From Himantopus leucocephalus (Eukaryota > Chordata > Aves > Charadriiformes > Recurvirostridae): a DNA stretch of 64,000 nt. The stretch is taken from contig RSEF01000002.1 in assembly GCA_003993805.1 (NCBI GenBank), positions 72,129,878-72,193,877 on the forward strand. Reading direction: 5' to 3'. The position numbers and the translations under genes were made by a program. Positions 28,131-40,600 of the stretch are shown here, piece by piece (the stretch's first letter is position 1; every line of letters starts with the position of its first letter). Under the pieces are notes generated by a model. That model made no database searches. It had not been told where the DNA came from and saw only the letters and a list, made by a program, of their open reading frames with translations.

Positions 28131-31100
28131 GCTTGTGTCAAGAAAGGAGAACATGAAAGGGCAGAAATCCCAACCTCTAGAGGTCTGTGCTGCACCTCGC
28201 ACCGGGAGTAGCTGAAGGAGCATCCCTGCTCCTGGAAAGAAGCTGCTGCACTGGGCAAAGTTACTCCTCAGCCACAGACCTTCCCTCAAGACAATACCTC
28301 TTGAAATATTCCACCACAAAAGCATGAAGACCAGCAGGGAAAATGTCTTAGGGACCAGAGCAGACCTATACAGCAGGCAACCTGCAAGTGCACAGGAGGG
28401 TTGTCGAATAGGGTATTATTGCTCATGCCACAGGGTACCCTCCATCTTCACGGTGATGGTTCCCTATAGCCTCTCTTCCTTCCTCTCCTTTTTGCACTGT
28501 CTCCTCCCAACTAATGCTGACAGTGAGGCTTAGACTGAAGAAACAGGAAAGGAATTGTTCTTTGCCAGAATAATGCTGGAGAATTTAGCGAGCTGCCTCT
28601 TGAACATTAGAGGACAAGTAAGAGCAAGCACGGGAATAGAATTTCTTCCCCTGGTTTCCCCTCCCAAATATTAAATTTAAGTATGCCAAATAAATGGATA
28701 ACTGTAATGCAACTACAGTTACAATCCAGAAGGACAAGGGAAAACAAAAACCATTGCTGCTCCTGGGAAACTTATGTCTGAGGGCTGGCCAGATAACCCT
28801 AATAACTTCCACTAAGCCATTTGAGCAGTCATACTCAATATCTAGAAAATTCATCAGCTGTAAAGAGAAGAGCAGTCCTATCCAGAAAAATAATTCATCT
28901 CAGGCAAACAAAGCAACTCATGTGGAAATGAGTAGCTGAAATCCCACTGCAATAAAAGTGTGATTATAATGCTATGACTTTAGGATGCATTAATTTGGTC
29001 ATAGATTTTATTTGCTTAAAGAATTGTTGTGTTTTTCCCTTTGGGTTTTGACTGAAAAATCTGCTGCAGGCTCTTACAGTTTCATGGTTAAAAGCCTCCA
29101 GCAATAATCAGTTGCTGTGAGCAGGAGACAGAGGCACAAGGCACAGCCACCACCCATTTGCAGCACTTTGAGCAAATGAAACATAGGTGGTGGCATCTCC
29201 ATGCAGATCCCACCAATGGGCCTGACTTAGGATTAAGAAGAAAGTGTTCCTGTAGTGGGTTGAGTACTGCACATTTCTCAACTACACGCAGGGTACCATA
29301 AAAAGGGTTACTACTAGGAGTCATATAAGGTTACTACGTCAGATGTATGTGGAAAGAGCAGTGTGCTCATGTCCAAAGAATTCCTCTAACCAAGTACTAC
29401 CTATAGACTTTCTGCTACAGAGACTTACTGACACCTCTTACCAAGAGCATATGGGATGTCCTACTGAATTCCAAGGGATGGCTCGTAAGCCTCATGTGTT
29501 GATAGGGTCAGAGACCGTTGTTTGGTATCTAAGCAAAATCTCTAGAAAAGATGAACGAAATAAAAGAGACAGAGGTATATGCAGGGACAGAGCGAGGAGG
29601 TAGATCCTTCTGTAGATCACAAAAGATCTTGTAACCATATCTTTTGGAAGACATGTAGAACTTGAAGGTGCAAGGATGATCTATTCCAAACTCAGATTGC
29701 AGATGAGACCTGAAATATATCCAGATTTCCCTTATATACCTCATATTCTATTCTACCAAATTTGCAACACCCAGAGGTGTGTAGCTCAGTACTTCAGATA
29801 TTTTGGGTTCTTGCCAAACCTGTCCCAAATAGAACTTAACCTCTGTAATCACAATACGTTTGCTAGAAGTACTGAGATCATTTTAACCTGAAGTCTTTGG
29901 TTTAGGTCTGCATTTCTCCTGTATCTGGTCCTTTGCAATCCAGAAAGAGCAGCAGCTGCAGCCCTGCAGCCTCTTGTAGCTTCCTGGTTTGATTATGGAA
30001 AATACAGCTTGACATAGACAAGCAATGCTAGAGCATGAAATGCAATATGGGAGAAGCCCTCACAAAATTGCTTTTCTAATATTGGCTTGACTTTGCTGCT
30101 GGCTTGTTTGGTTTTTTTAAATAAAAGATTTTGGTGTTGACAAGCGTGCTTCATCGGAGAACAGTGAGTTCATCATGTAAAATGGACCCCTTAAATCAGT
30201 GGGGATTGAAATGAGTACTTACTGAGGGTAACATATATATTAATTTTAGGAAGTTCAGTCGCTAGAGGTAGCAGAACTCACCAGATGCTGCACAGAAAGC
30301 TGCACAGATTTGGGTGGCAGAGCTTGCAAGTTTAGCCACAGCGTTTGTGGATTCCTTCCCAAACAGAGCAGCTACAAGAGAAAAGGAGCCTGCATTTTCT
30401 AGGAGACAGAGTCATGGCTCCTTGACAGCTTTGATTTCCTTGTTTTCCACTTCTCCTTGCTTAACTTTTCCTTTAAAAATGAATAAAGCTGAAAATCAGG
30501 AAAAATCAATCCTTGTGGTTCACAACTAAGCTTAAAACATAAGAGCTGTGTATATTGATGAGGGATTTCTCTTTTGCTTGGGTGCGGATCAGCTGGGGAA
30601 TCCTTTAACAAGCCCGGCCACAGTGAGCCACTGCCCTTTGGCCCTGTTACAGCATCCTATTGTCCTACATCTTCTGGTCCCTACTTTGTCCAAGTAAAAG
30701 TAGTACTGTACCTTCCCACACAGAGACCTCAAATCCTCTTCTCCTCTCTTAGAGGGGCTACTTTTGAAAAGAAAGCCTGCAACTACTCAGGCAAATTCAG
30801 AACAAGGAGGGAGGGAAAAAATAGGGGTAGAGTGGCTATTGTGGGGTAGGAAGCAGGCTTGGGGAGTATCCTCAGACAGGAGACAGACAAATTCAATTAT
30901 GTGACAGACATAAGCCTGCCACCGAGGTCATCACGCACAGAGGTTAATGAAACAAATGACAGGGGAGGGCCTTTGCTGGTAGAGATCTGTGGGTGAAGCG
31001 TCTAGTACAAGCCCTCTCCTGAAGATGCTGCTCAGGGCACTGGTGCTCCACCATCCCAGGGTTCCTTGTGCAAGGCATGGTGATGATCCCCAGACTCTGC

Positions 31101-31978
31101 CTTGGTTTGTCCCCCTGCGGTGCCCTGGGGTGGGGAGAGAGCCAGCAATGCCTGGTGCTCAGTGCGAGTCTGTTCCTCCACCCTCCAAGTCACTCTATTA
31201 ATGAAAACGGAGAGCTAAAAGGCTATGCTTAGAACAGGGCATTTTGATTTGCTTTGGCACTGGTAGTAGTGGCACACAAGATTTTTCTTAGAACCATGTA
31301 TGCATGGTCACTACGACCCATCTTGTCCCATGTGCATCAGTCCTGAGAAATTAATGTGGTAGTGGGAGGATCAGTGGAAGCAGCCTAACTTTTCAAACCA
31401 GAGTTTATCTGCAGGCAGGGTTCACAGAGGTTGGGACCCCACATCCTAAGTGTCCAATAAACCAGCCTAGAAGATCCTATCACAGCCTTTGACTGAGGTT
31501 TATTTCACAGCTAAGCAATTTTATCCTGTCAGGTAAAATGGTCTTGAAGGAAGAAAACAATGACTAAGCATAAACTTTTGCAGGAAGAGATGCCCAGACC
31601 TACATGCAAAAGCTGCAGCTCTATTTTTTCTTTTTTAAAAGTACCTTCAAGTCAGAACAACAAAGTTGTTCTACACACTGATTCAGACTTTAAATGCTCT
31701 TTTGGCGATGACTGCATTGCCACAACTGACCCTATTAAATAAAGGGACTTTATTTAATTTGGCCCCCAATAAATACTCTACTGTGCCCTCAAATGACAGA
31801 AGTATGTTACCAGCCTCCTGTTAGTTAGACTTATTTTTCATCTAAAGATGTCAGTGTACTAAACCTCACATATGTTAAGTTGGTGAGGTACTGTTCTATT
31901 TTATGTAAAACCTGTGTTTTAGGAGAATTAGGTTTGACAACCCAGCTGCAGCTCATGAGCAAGAAAAAGATGTATTAT
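28131..31978. other. Non-coding single-copy DNA
   Basis: No gene or classifiable repeat. Frames are under 95 codons and look random. Confidence 0.65.
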
Positions 31979-32117
31979 GTATACCTTTACCAAAACAAAT
32001 AGGCAAACTAAAGAAACATACTTCTCTTCAATTGAGTAAGCAAACTGNGTATACCTTTACCCAAACAAATAGGCAAACTAAAGAAACATACTTCTCTTCA
32101 ATTGAGTAAGCAAACTG
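31979..32117. other. Duplicated contig end around a single N (assembly artefact)
   Basis: Bases 31979-32047 (69 nt) are repeated at 32049-32117 with one mismatch (A at 31992, C at 32062). A single N at 32048 separates the copies. This is what an unmerged overlap of two contig ends looks like, not a biological tandem repeat. Confidence 0.9.
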
Positions 32118-32557
32118 CAGAAAGAAGGCAGCACTGATAATAGGGTAAAGGTAGCAGAAGAAAAGTTGCCTGCTAAATAATAACTTGTCAACCAAGCAAG
32201 GAGACATCTGAGTGACTGTATTGGAGTTACAAGAATTGGATGTACATGTTTGCACACATATATGGGGGAGTAATATGAAAGGTGGTGCAGTCCGTTTACT
32301 TTGATGTCTACTGGAACCCCGACTCAAAAGCAAAACAAATGAGAGATGCAAATCTGAAGTTTTATACTCCAAAGTAACCTGTTACTATGGGATTTGAGCC
32401 TCCTGTGGTGTAATTCTGGCTGTAATTACATAGGAACAGCATTTGTGGTAGCGTCAGGACAAATATTACCTGCATTGGGTCTTGAACAAACACGAATCGA
32501 GAAGTGTAGGTGTTCTCCAGCTTACCATGTCCACGTAACACCAGTTAATTGATTTTA
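32118..32557. other. Non-coding DNA
   Basis: No gene, repeat or RNA was recognised. This separates the assembly join from the CpG-bearing patch that follows. Confidence 0.6.
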
Positions 32558-32578
32558 TTGGGTGCTGTGGGCACCCAA
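32558..32578. repeat. Small perfect inverted repeat (8-bp arms)
   Basis: TTGGGTGC at 32558-32565 and its exact complement GCACCCAA at 32571-32578 are separated by 5 bases. It could form a hairpin, but no transcript or terminator role is implied in a eukaryotic genome. Confidence 0.8.
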
Positions 32579-32603
32579 CAATTTGGAAAAATTGTGTTTT
32601 GAA

Positions 32604-32617
32604 TGCCCTCTAGTGGC
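32604..32617 (-). promoter_or_regulatory. CTCF-like binding motif
   Basis: The plus strand reads TGCCCTCTAGTGGC, which fits all 14 core positions of the vertebrate CTCF consensus TGCCMYCTRGTGGC. In the usual orientation (CCASYAGRKGGC form) the site is on the minus strand. The flanking, less constrained positions fit less well. Whether CTCF binds it is untested. Confidence 0.5.
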
Positions 32618-32619
32618 TT

Positions 32620-32775
32620 TTGCCGCTGCAGGTTTCCTTGCTCAGAAACCCTTCGTGGTCCCAGAGGCCTGTGGAGCAGGGCTGCAAAGGCGGAGAGGGC
32701 TGGCAAGAGGCGGTGCCAAGCGAGCCATCTTGCTGAAGGCACGGAGAGGGTCTTGGGCTCCATTTTGTTTAAAGA
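32620..32775. promoter_or_regulatory. CpG-bearing patch with YY1-like site
   Basis: This stretch is more GC-rich than its surroundings and holds about six CpG dinucleotides. GCCATCTTG at 32724-32732 is the complement of the YY1 core CAAGATGGC. A second, weaker ATGG word (AAAATGGAG on the minus strand) lies about 30 bases on. Together with the CTCF-like motif just upstream it could be a small promoter or boundary element. No exon or splice pattern was recognised to support a gene. Confidence 0.25.
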
Positions 32776-32986
32776 AGTTATAGCTCACCTATTATGATTT
32801 TTTTTTTTAATAATTCGTTTAATGCTTGTAGTCATTAACTTCTTTGGAATGTGATTTGTCATAGAGGAGAGTACGCGCTCCAACTGTCTCCTGGAGGGAG
32901 GAGGGGGAAGAGGGGGAAATACTATGGGCTGCGTTTGAATACGTCCAGCCGTGCTATTTACTCCTACACCCCCTTATGTCATTTGC

Positions 32987-33109
32987 CTCACGGCAATTCT
33001 TTTTGGATTTTGTACAGCTCCAATTTAAAGCTTATGCCAGCAAATTANCTCACGGCAATTCTCTTTGGATTTTGTACAGCTCCAATTTAAAGCTTATGCC
33101 AGCAAATTA
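32987..33109. other. Duplicated contig end around a single N (assembly artefact)
   Basis: Bases 32987-33047 (61 nt) recur at 33049-33109 with one mismatch (T at 33001, C at 33063), flanking a lone N at 33048. This is the same pattern as the join about 1 kb upstream, so open frames across this N are not real. Confidence 0.9.
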
Positions 33110-34314
33110 GCATTTGGGGGGCAAGAAACATTCTCAGCCAAAATTGCCTCTCTCTGGGTTGCACTTGCATGCAAAGGCAGACCCAGCCTGGCTTTGTGCT
33201 ACATGCTGGGCGTCTTTACCGCACAGAGAAACCAAGCTATCTGGGCGAGCTGCACTCAAACCCATGCACAGGCACAGTCCTTGGAGCTTTTCACGGCTAG
33301 CCCTATCAACTCCTTCCAGCAGCAGAGGCAAAATTAGTCTCTATGTTTTAATAATTAACAGCAGTGATAAAAGTTTACGAGGTATCTCGAAGGTAATGTA
33401 AGACCTCATCTGCTTAAATAAAGTTTGTAAACTAGACCTCTGTTTTTCCATTTGCTTTTTGATCTGAAGCCTATCTTAATATAGTAATCAGCAACAAGCA
33501 GGAGGGTGTGTTAACAGGTTCCATTTGTTAGCATTGCTACAGGCGAGAAAATACTTGAACTTTGAGAAAAGAAGCAAAACCAAAACAATAGAGTAAGATC
33601 AAAGTGAAATCTCTCATGATTTTTCTTTTACAGAGAGTTTCCTTCTTTTCCTCCTCATATTTTCAGAGAAGTTTCTGCTCTTGGAGGTCACCCTTAGCTA
33701 TTCTTTGGAGAAAGATGACACGGGAACGTTGATACAAGCATTAAAGAGATCCCAAAAGGGAATTAATGTAGGACCAGATCTGAGGACAAAGTTTCTGCTT
33801 CAATCAACATCAACTGTTCCACTGCACTTGTTTTGCGTACGGGAGCTCCAGCTGTGAAGCCAGCGCGGCAGAAGCAGCCCTGCAAGGTAGGACATGTAAG
33901 GCATTGCAATGCGCACTGAAGAGGAGAGTTTCACTGAGTATTCATTTTTTTCTTCTTTCAGATACCATGTGGCAAAAAAAATGAATCAAAGTTCGAAGGA
34001 CAGATTGCTTCCCAGCTGTGCCTGCCCCTTAGCAAAGAGGATTAATCCAGCAAAGCAACAGTTTCCACTAAAGCCAGTTGTTTACGTGCATCTGGACTGA
34101 TTGTGTAATCTTTCTGAGACTTGAGTCCACAGGCAGAAGTGGTCACCAAATCAGTGGATCCCTAAGTGAGTACCACGAACTAACCATCAATGGTCCATCT
34201 TGATTTTGTTGGGAAAACGGAACCAGTAAAATAGATGTTACAATTATGTACAAAATTTTAAGGTGGAAGGAATTGGTGGTACGTTTATTTGGGATGCTGT
34301 GTTGGTGACAGGAA
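33110..34314. other. Non-coding DNA
   Basis: No gene or repeat was recognised. Short overlapping frames are present on both strands at about 33110-33400. Confidence 0.6.
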
Positions 34315-34492
34315 AGCAGAGTTCCTCTGTTATCTCTGCTATTGGCCTGACACAAAGGCAAGTCACTAAATTTCTGTGCATCAGACAGCGAGTCCTGTTC
34401 TAAAAATTCATATAATGAACTGTCTCCTCCTGGAAAGGGCACAGAAATCTGCTGTGGGGGAAGAGCAGTATCTAAATGCTAAAGGATATTAT
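34315..34492 (+). mobile_element. Old MIR/L2-like element
   Basis: The order of diagnostic pieces is right for a sense-strand MIR/L2-like element. A TCTGCTATTGGCCTG segment is followed by GGCAAGTCACTAAATTTCTG and a GTGCATCAG piece, then a 3' part ending in GCAGTATCTAAATGCTAAAG. These match, with much divergence, the 'gacctt-gggcaagtcacttaacctct' and 'gcgctatataagagctaa' portions of sauropsid elements. Limits are approximate. Confidence 0.55.
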
Positions 34493-37489
34493 GATCATAC
34501 AGGAATATGACCGTAATATGAGGGCAGGACTTAGGCTGATGTCCTGGGAAACACAAAACATGCTGTTGGAAACAGGTTTCTGATCAAAATGTTTTGATGG
34601 TTAAATATCAAACACTTGAAGTACACACAAGTACTTTCAAATGAGCTGCAGCCCAAGAAATTACAAAGCAAATAACAACAGTAAAATTCAAAGAATAAAT
34701 ACATTGCAGAATCCAGCAAACTGGTCAAACTATTCTAGAAGAGAGCAAGGTAAAAACCAATTAAGTAAGCTGTTAATTACCAAGTGCATGTTTAACTCCA
34801 GCTGCAAAGTAATGGCTAGAGAGTAGCAACTGTAGCCCATGTGTGGGTCTTGAGCAGTACCCAGCTCAGGTGATTCACATCGTGCCACACGACATTAAGT
34901 CTTCATGTAAGTGTGGTGGCTGCTGCTGGATAATCCTGGTTTCAGTCTCTGGTAGGGGCTGAGCTAGGAGAGTTTGTGGAGAACAGCTCTGCCTGGAAAA
35001 CTGGGGCTGGACAGCCCTTGGTGGAATTTGTTGAAAGCATCTCTTGCCACTCAGCTCTCTGGTGGGTTGTGTACTGTGACTCTCAGGTATGTGAAAGCCT
35101 TGCTATGGTTTCTGAAAGGTCAGAAAGTTTGGCAGAGCATTTCTGTTGACCAGAGGGTGTTAGTTGACTTAGGCTGTGATGGAGGAGGTGGTGCTCCTTT
35201 TCTTGGGCTATGGATAGAAAACTGAGGCTTTGAGGGGATGTACCCAAGAATGGGAGCTGCGGAGGTAGGAGTTATCCTGGTGCTCCACAATGGAAGTGAC
35301 TGCTGCAAGCCTTGTATATGGCATAGCTGTCCTCGTAGTTTTATCTGTATTTCTGCAGGCCTGCATCTGCGTGTTGGAGCTGATGACTGCAGTCAACTCT
35401 GTTTTACAGAGAACTGATACAGTTACTTGGCTTCTACTGACCTGGAAATGCAGGTTTTTCCTGAGCAAAGCTGTAGGTTCTGTGTGCTTTGGGGACTACA
35501 AGAGACACCTAAGATATGGGGACTGTGTAGCTTAGACATATATCCTTTCTGACTTTCTTTAGCCATTTCCTCTGGTTCAGTCATATTTAGATTAACATTG
35601 GGATTTTTTTCTTTTCTATCCCTATCACTTATGTGTTCGACTAATGTATATGGCAAGGCAAAGCTGTTTCACTCAACTGTAACGTGAATAAATAAATCCC
35701 CCCAGTGTTCCATTACGCAGTTAATCTCAAAGTTGTTTTCTAGAATCTCACTATCTCTCTGCCTATCATGGTGAGATTTTGATTCCCTTGTTAAAATCTA
35801 GTTTGCTAGTAACTGCAATCTGTCTAACTTTTATAACTTCTTGTTCAGATATGCTTTATTTCAGTGTTCATTTTAATTGCAGTCTGAGGTTACCTTACAA
35901 TCGTTGCTCGACTTGTCCTGGCACCTACACAAAAGGCCCCGCCTAGGGCTGAGGTATGAGAGAAAATAAAGTATAACCTGATTCCATTGCAATGGGCTCA
36001 TGTGAAAACTGTACCACTGCTGTTTTTCAGGCTTTGGAAAAACATGAGCTACATGAAGGGTAAAGTCAGGTCTCGTGCTCTTTTTTGGAACTCTGTAGGG
36101 AAAAGTCTCGAGAAACAGAGAGAGCATTATCCTGTATTGCAAGGTCTGCTTCCTTTATCACTCACAAAGAGAAACCTATATTTTCATTCTTGGGTACCTA
36201 AAATAATTTCAGAAATGAAGAATAAACTGATAATTCAACTAGACTTCACATAATGTTTTGACTGCAAGTATATTCTGTGACCTAGGGGCTCCATTTTACA
36301 GGGCCTTTTCCTTCACTTTAGCAAATACCTGTTTTCTCTTGTCCAGGTTTGATGCTTGTTGGCGTTACCTGCTGCCCACAAACTAAGTTAATCTCAGAGT
36401 AAACCATCCTCCTACAAGAATGCCTCTGTTTCTTGAAGCCTCAGCAGAGGATTCTCCTCATTCTCAGAAAATCCAAAATCTCTCTTCTCTCATGCACCAA
36501 ATCAGGATTAAAAAAAAAAAGTAGGTATACTGTACTGAAAACACTAGGCACTGCAAATGGTATTTTGCTTCTTTAATGCAGCTTAAGGTGTTATTTGTTC
36601 CTTAGTCTCTCAGCCCTTAGAAGACCCACTGGTTGCTTTTTCAGTGTTGTGCCTCACTGTGAGGGCAAGACATTCAATTCTTTGTTTTGAAGTGCTATTA
36701 GAACTTTGGAGTCCAATGTTATTTTCAAGTTTTTACGAAAAATAAGTCCACAAGCGTTGTGTAACCTCATAGGATCATTATAGCCAGTGAGACTGGCTAT
36801 TTGTAATACAGTCAAAATAACTCCGAGTGCAATATGGGCCCTTCAAATTTACCCACCGCTAACCTGTGGGTAGCTTTCATGCTTTTTGCATTGTGTGCTG
36901 GGTAAAAGAAAGAGAAAGTTTAGGAAACGTTATTGCTTCATGCAATATCTTAATACACATCTACCACCCACTGTGCATATCTAATGCACTATCTACCACC
37001 TAGTAGAGCCTGATATTGCACCATAACAAAATTTAACAGCAGTTTGGAAGAAAAGTAAGTTCTCATCTCATGGGTAGGCCTAAGTCTTCCCCCTCTCTCT
37101 GTCAGGCAGATTCACTGGAGTCCTACTTGCCCTGCCAAGTCTGAGGTGTTCACTTTTTGTTGATTTATACTTGTGATTACTGGACTGATCCATTCTGATA
37201 TGTTTTGCATCATCTCTGGAAAGCTAAGGCTTTGTTTTCCCCAAGTCGCTTGCATTGCCTAGACCTCAACTGATTTCAGCAGAATAGCATCTGTATGGCT
37301 GAAAAGATGCTGTATACAACTGGCAAAAACAAAATTAGGCCATGCAAACTAGCTTTTGCGCTGTTAGGTTTACTGTTTATGCTCACAGTTGCCCTTATAA
37401 ACCATAGGTCTCAGTTGTTCCAAAATTAAGCATAATACTTTGCTCCAGGTAGCAACTTGACGTAAAAGGCTTGGCAGGTGATTAGTAAA
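34493..37489. other. Non-coding single-copy DNA
   Basis: No gene was recognised. An 11-A run lies at 36510-36520. Frames are all under 90 codons. Confidence 0.65.
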
Positions 37490-37647
37490 TAATATCACTT
37501 AATCTGTTTCAGTAATTTAAATATTGTCAGCAGCTGAAAAAGTGCCTGTTGCGAAGTAGCTGGTCTAAGGATGCTTAATCTCTTTGTAAAGTGCTTTTGA
37601 GATCTACTGATGAAAGTTAGGTGGTATTACTATTATTATTGTTGTTG
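37490..37647 (+). mobile_element. Old MIR/L2-like element with trinucleotide tail
   Basis: TTTGTAAAGTGCTTTTGAGA followed by TCTACTGATGAAAG and a TATTATTATT/GTTGTT tail is a clear match to the 3' end of a widespread sauropsid element. The diagnostic part is 37581-37647. The upstream part, with CACTTAATCTGTTTCAG, probably belongs to the same copy but is weaker. Confidence 0.65.
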
Positions 37648-40600
37648 TGTCATAAAATCTGGGTGTATACTAAAAAATATTTTCTATGAGTACTCATTTG
37701 AATTTAGATTTTTAAAAGGACTGTTCTAGCCAACTCGTATTTCTTTTGAGCTTGCTTTCACAAATTTTGCTGGCTGGTAAGCTTACAGGGTATACCTTTT
37801 AAGTCTGAATTCCACAAGCGTTTGCTTTGGAAGTCTGACAGTTGAGATGACTCTGACCACCAGAAAACAACAATGCCACGCAAAATGTGACGGAACAGAG
37901 GAAGATTGGTCTCTACACAGTCATGTAGTAGCTAACAAACAAGGGTGAATAAATCCCTCTGTTGAGCTTTTCAGTCAGAAAAAAAATCTAAGTCTGTCTC
38001 CTAGATTAAAGGTGGGTAAGCTCTGCTTGCCAATATTTGTTAGACTGCCCCACCAATGGGCCATGCCTGTTATCCTTCCTAGAGCAGAGCTTATATGAGG
38101 TGCTTCAGGTTGCCGTCACGCTTTGTGCTTTGCATGACTGGGAAAGAGGATCCCTGTCTGTTCAGCGAAACATTTCAAGTCCTGCACATGCCAACAGGGT
38201 AAAACATCATAATTAGTCATATATTTCAAGTCTTCTGCTCTTTAGGCAACAAAGTCTGTGTGAAAAAACCACAAGGGCTCAGGCAGATCCAAATAGCTGT
38301 GTTTACTGAATACACACAAACGTAGGAGGCTAGAAACCTGCACTGATGAGCTGGTTGGTTTCTGGCACCTTCAGCAACAGAGAGCTGTGAAGGGCCCAAC
38401 TGGCTGTTTAAAGGCAGAGTACATGAGTAAGAATGTTATGTACAGGTTTAATGGTGTTTCTGAAACCCACAGCAGTAGGACACCAACATAATTTAGTCCC
38501 ATTTTGAAGCACCCTTGTGTTTCCAGAATGATACAGATCAGCCACCTTGTGTGCACACAAAGGGTCTGACTTCTAGTTTTCACTAGAAATGGTTGCTCTG
38601 TTCTGGTCTGATAATACAGGTCTGCCACAGAAGACCCTCACTGTGCCCTCTTGGACAAACGGTCTCCCTTCCCCTTGTAATCTTTCTTATTCTGACCTGA
38701 ACAGCTCTAAACGGGCAAGGATACTGTGGGGAAAATAGAGGGACGCTGTGCTGGACATGGGTCGTTGTGTGCAGGTACCGCTTCATGGCTGGATACAGGA
38801 GTGGGTATTTCTGAGGTTGCTGAGACAGGCCCACGCTGGTGGGTGAGGCTTGAGCTGTGCTTTTAGTGATATCCTTAAGTTATGAACAACCAACTGATAC
38901 CCATGTGATACAACAGTTAGCAGAACAGATATACTGTAATTGCAGCACTTGAATTGTCCCAGGTGCCCTGTATTACTGTGCTATCTGGGAAGGCACTGCA
39001 GGTTAAGGGAGCTGCATGTGAGGTGACTGGGAGCAATGTCCAAACCTCAGCAGAAGAATCACATGTGCAGCAGTGGTGCTGCAGGTACAAGGTTACTTTC
39101 TCATCACTTCGTGTTGTCCCACAGCTCCAAGTCAGAACCTGAAGATAAGTGAGAATTTTCCAGGGGTTTACGATGAATGTGTGAGGAAAGCATGGACATG
39201 CACAAGGTGCAAAACTGAATCTACATATGTCTGTGACTGCTAGGTACATCTGTGTTGACTGCTAAACTTTGCTGTGGGGATGCACATGTTGACAGGACGC
39301 AGCCCCTTCTCCATGCAAAGCAACCCAGCAAAGTGGCTAATACTTGCCCAAGTGGGGACAAGCTGACCTTGGGCTTACCAGCTCCCTGTGCAGAGCAGCC
39401 CAGCAATCCTGTGCAGTCTGGCTGAAGGGTAGCGTGAGGAAGAGGCTGGGGTTGCACTGAGCAACACTTCCCCAGGGAAGGCTCTGGTTACCCACCGTGA
39501 CGTGTCTCTAATGATGGCTGGAGGGTGAAAGTGTCCGTAGCCCATGCCTCACCCTGAGAATTCCCCTTGCCTCCCGGGCTCTTTGCTTGCTTTCCACAGA
39601 GGCTTTTGGAGCCTCCTGGTAATGAAAAGTCAAGGTCTATCAAGTCAAAATGAGAACAACAAAGCAAATAGGATGCCTCAGTGCTTAGTCTCCTCTCCGT
39701 GGCTCTTCTGGGCTGTGGTTGACTGTGTGAAAGAGCCTTGCTCTGTTCCAGGGAACCAAATATTGTTTATGTGAGGGGAGGAAAAAAAAGTGCTAGCAGG
39801 GGATTAAAGATTTAATAGTCATAAAGAAGAAGATGCTCTAATAAAGTATCAACACAAATTCACTAGTTTCTGCTGGTTTGATAACCGCCAGGTGTTCTGC
39901 AGTAGCATGATCTGCACCTGCCTGTGTTGTTTCAGCAGCACTGTGGTGCTCTCCTCCCCACTGAGCTGTCTCTTGCCTTGCAAATCTCCCCTGAGTAGGG
40001 TGGGAGCAGTTCATGTTTGGTATGTTGTCATGGAACCAGAAACCCCTTTGGGCAGATAGTTGTCATATTTGCCTGTTCGGACAAATGTGGGAGTGCTCCT
40101 TGGCAGCTTTTGCCAGGAGCTGGCGGCCATCCGGGGGTGCGCAAGGCTGCACGGGGGATCTGCGTGGGGTTCCTTCTGCCCACACTGCACCCCCCGGTGA
40201 CAGGGGCTCATCAGACCTGGAGCTGGGCCAGCTCCCTGAAGACCTGTGTGTGCCCAACTGTACCATGGCTGGGTCTAACCTCTTCTGCAGGAAGGGGTGC
40301 ATTCCCCCAGAGGTCAGCGTGCCCAGGAACAGGGGCACAGGCTTTGGCTTGCCTGTCTCCTCAGCAGTGAGGGGTCGGGGCTGGTGTTAGTGTCTCGCCG
40401 CTAGCGCGACTGGCTGGGCTTTAGGAGTTACCGTGGCTCAAGCTCGGAAGTGTGTTTGTCTCTGAATGTCCCTCGTGTTCAGAAAACTAATCTTTTAACA
40501 CAAGTATCCTTTCTTTCTGGCCCTGACTTCTGTCTACCAGACCCTAAGCGCTTTTGACACTCTTTCTTGTAGGGTTTTCACCCTTCTATCTCTGATTCTG

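Noticed and set aside
32886..32917. G-rich run that might form a G-quadruplex
   Set aside because: Only three separate runs of three or more G are present, short of the usual four.
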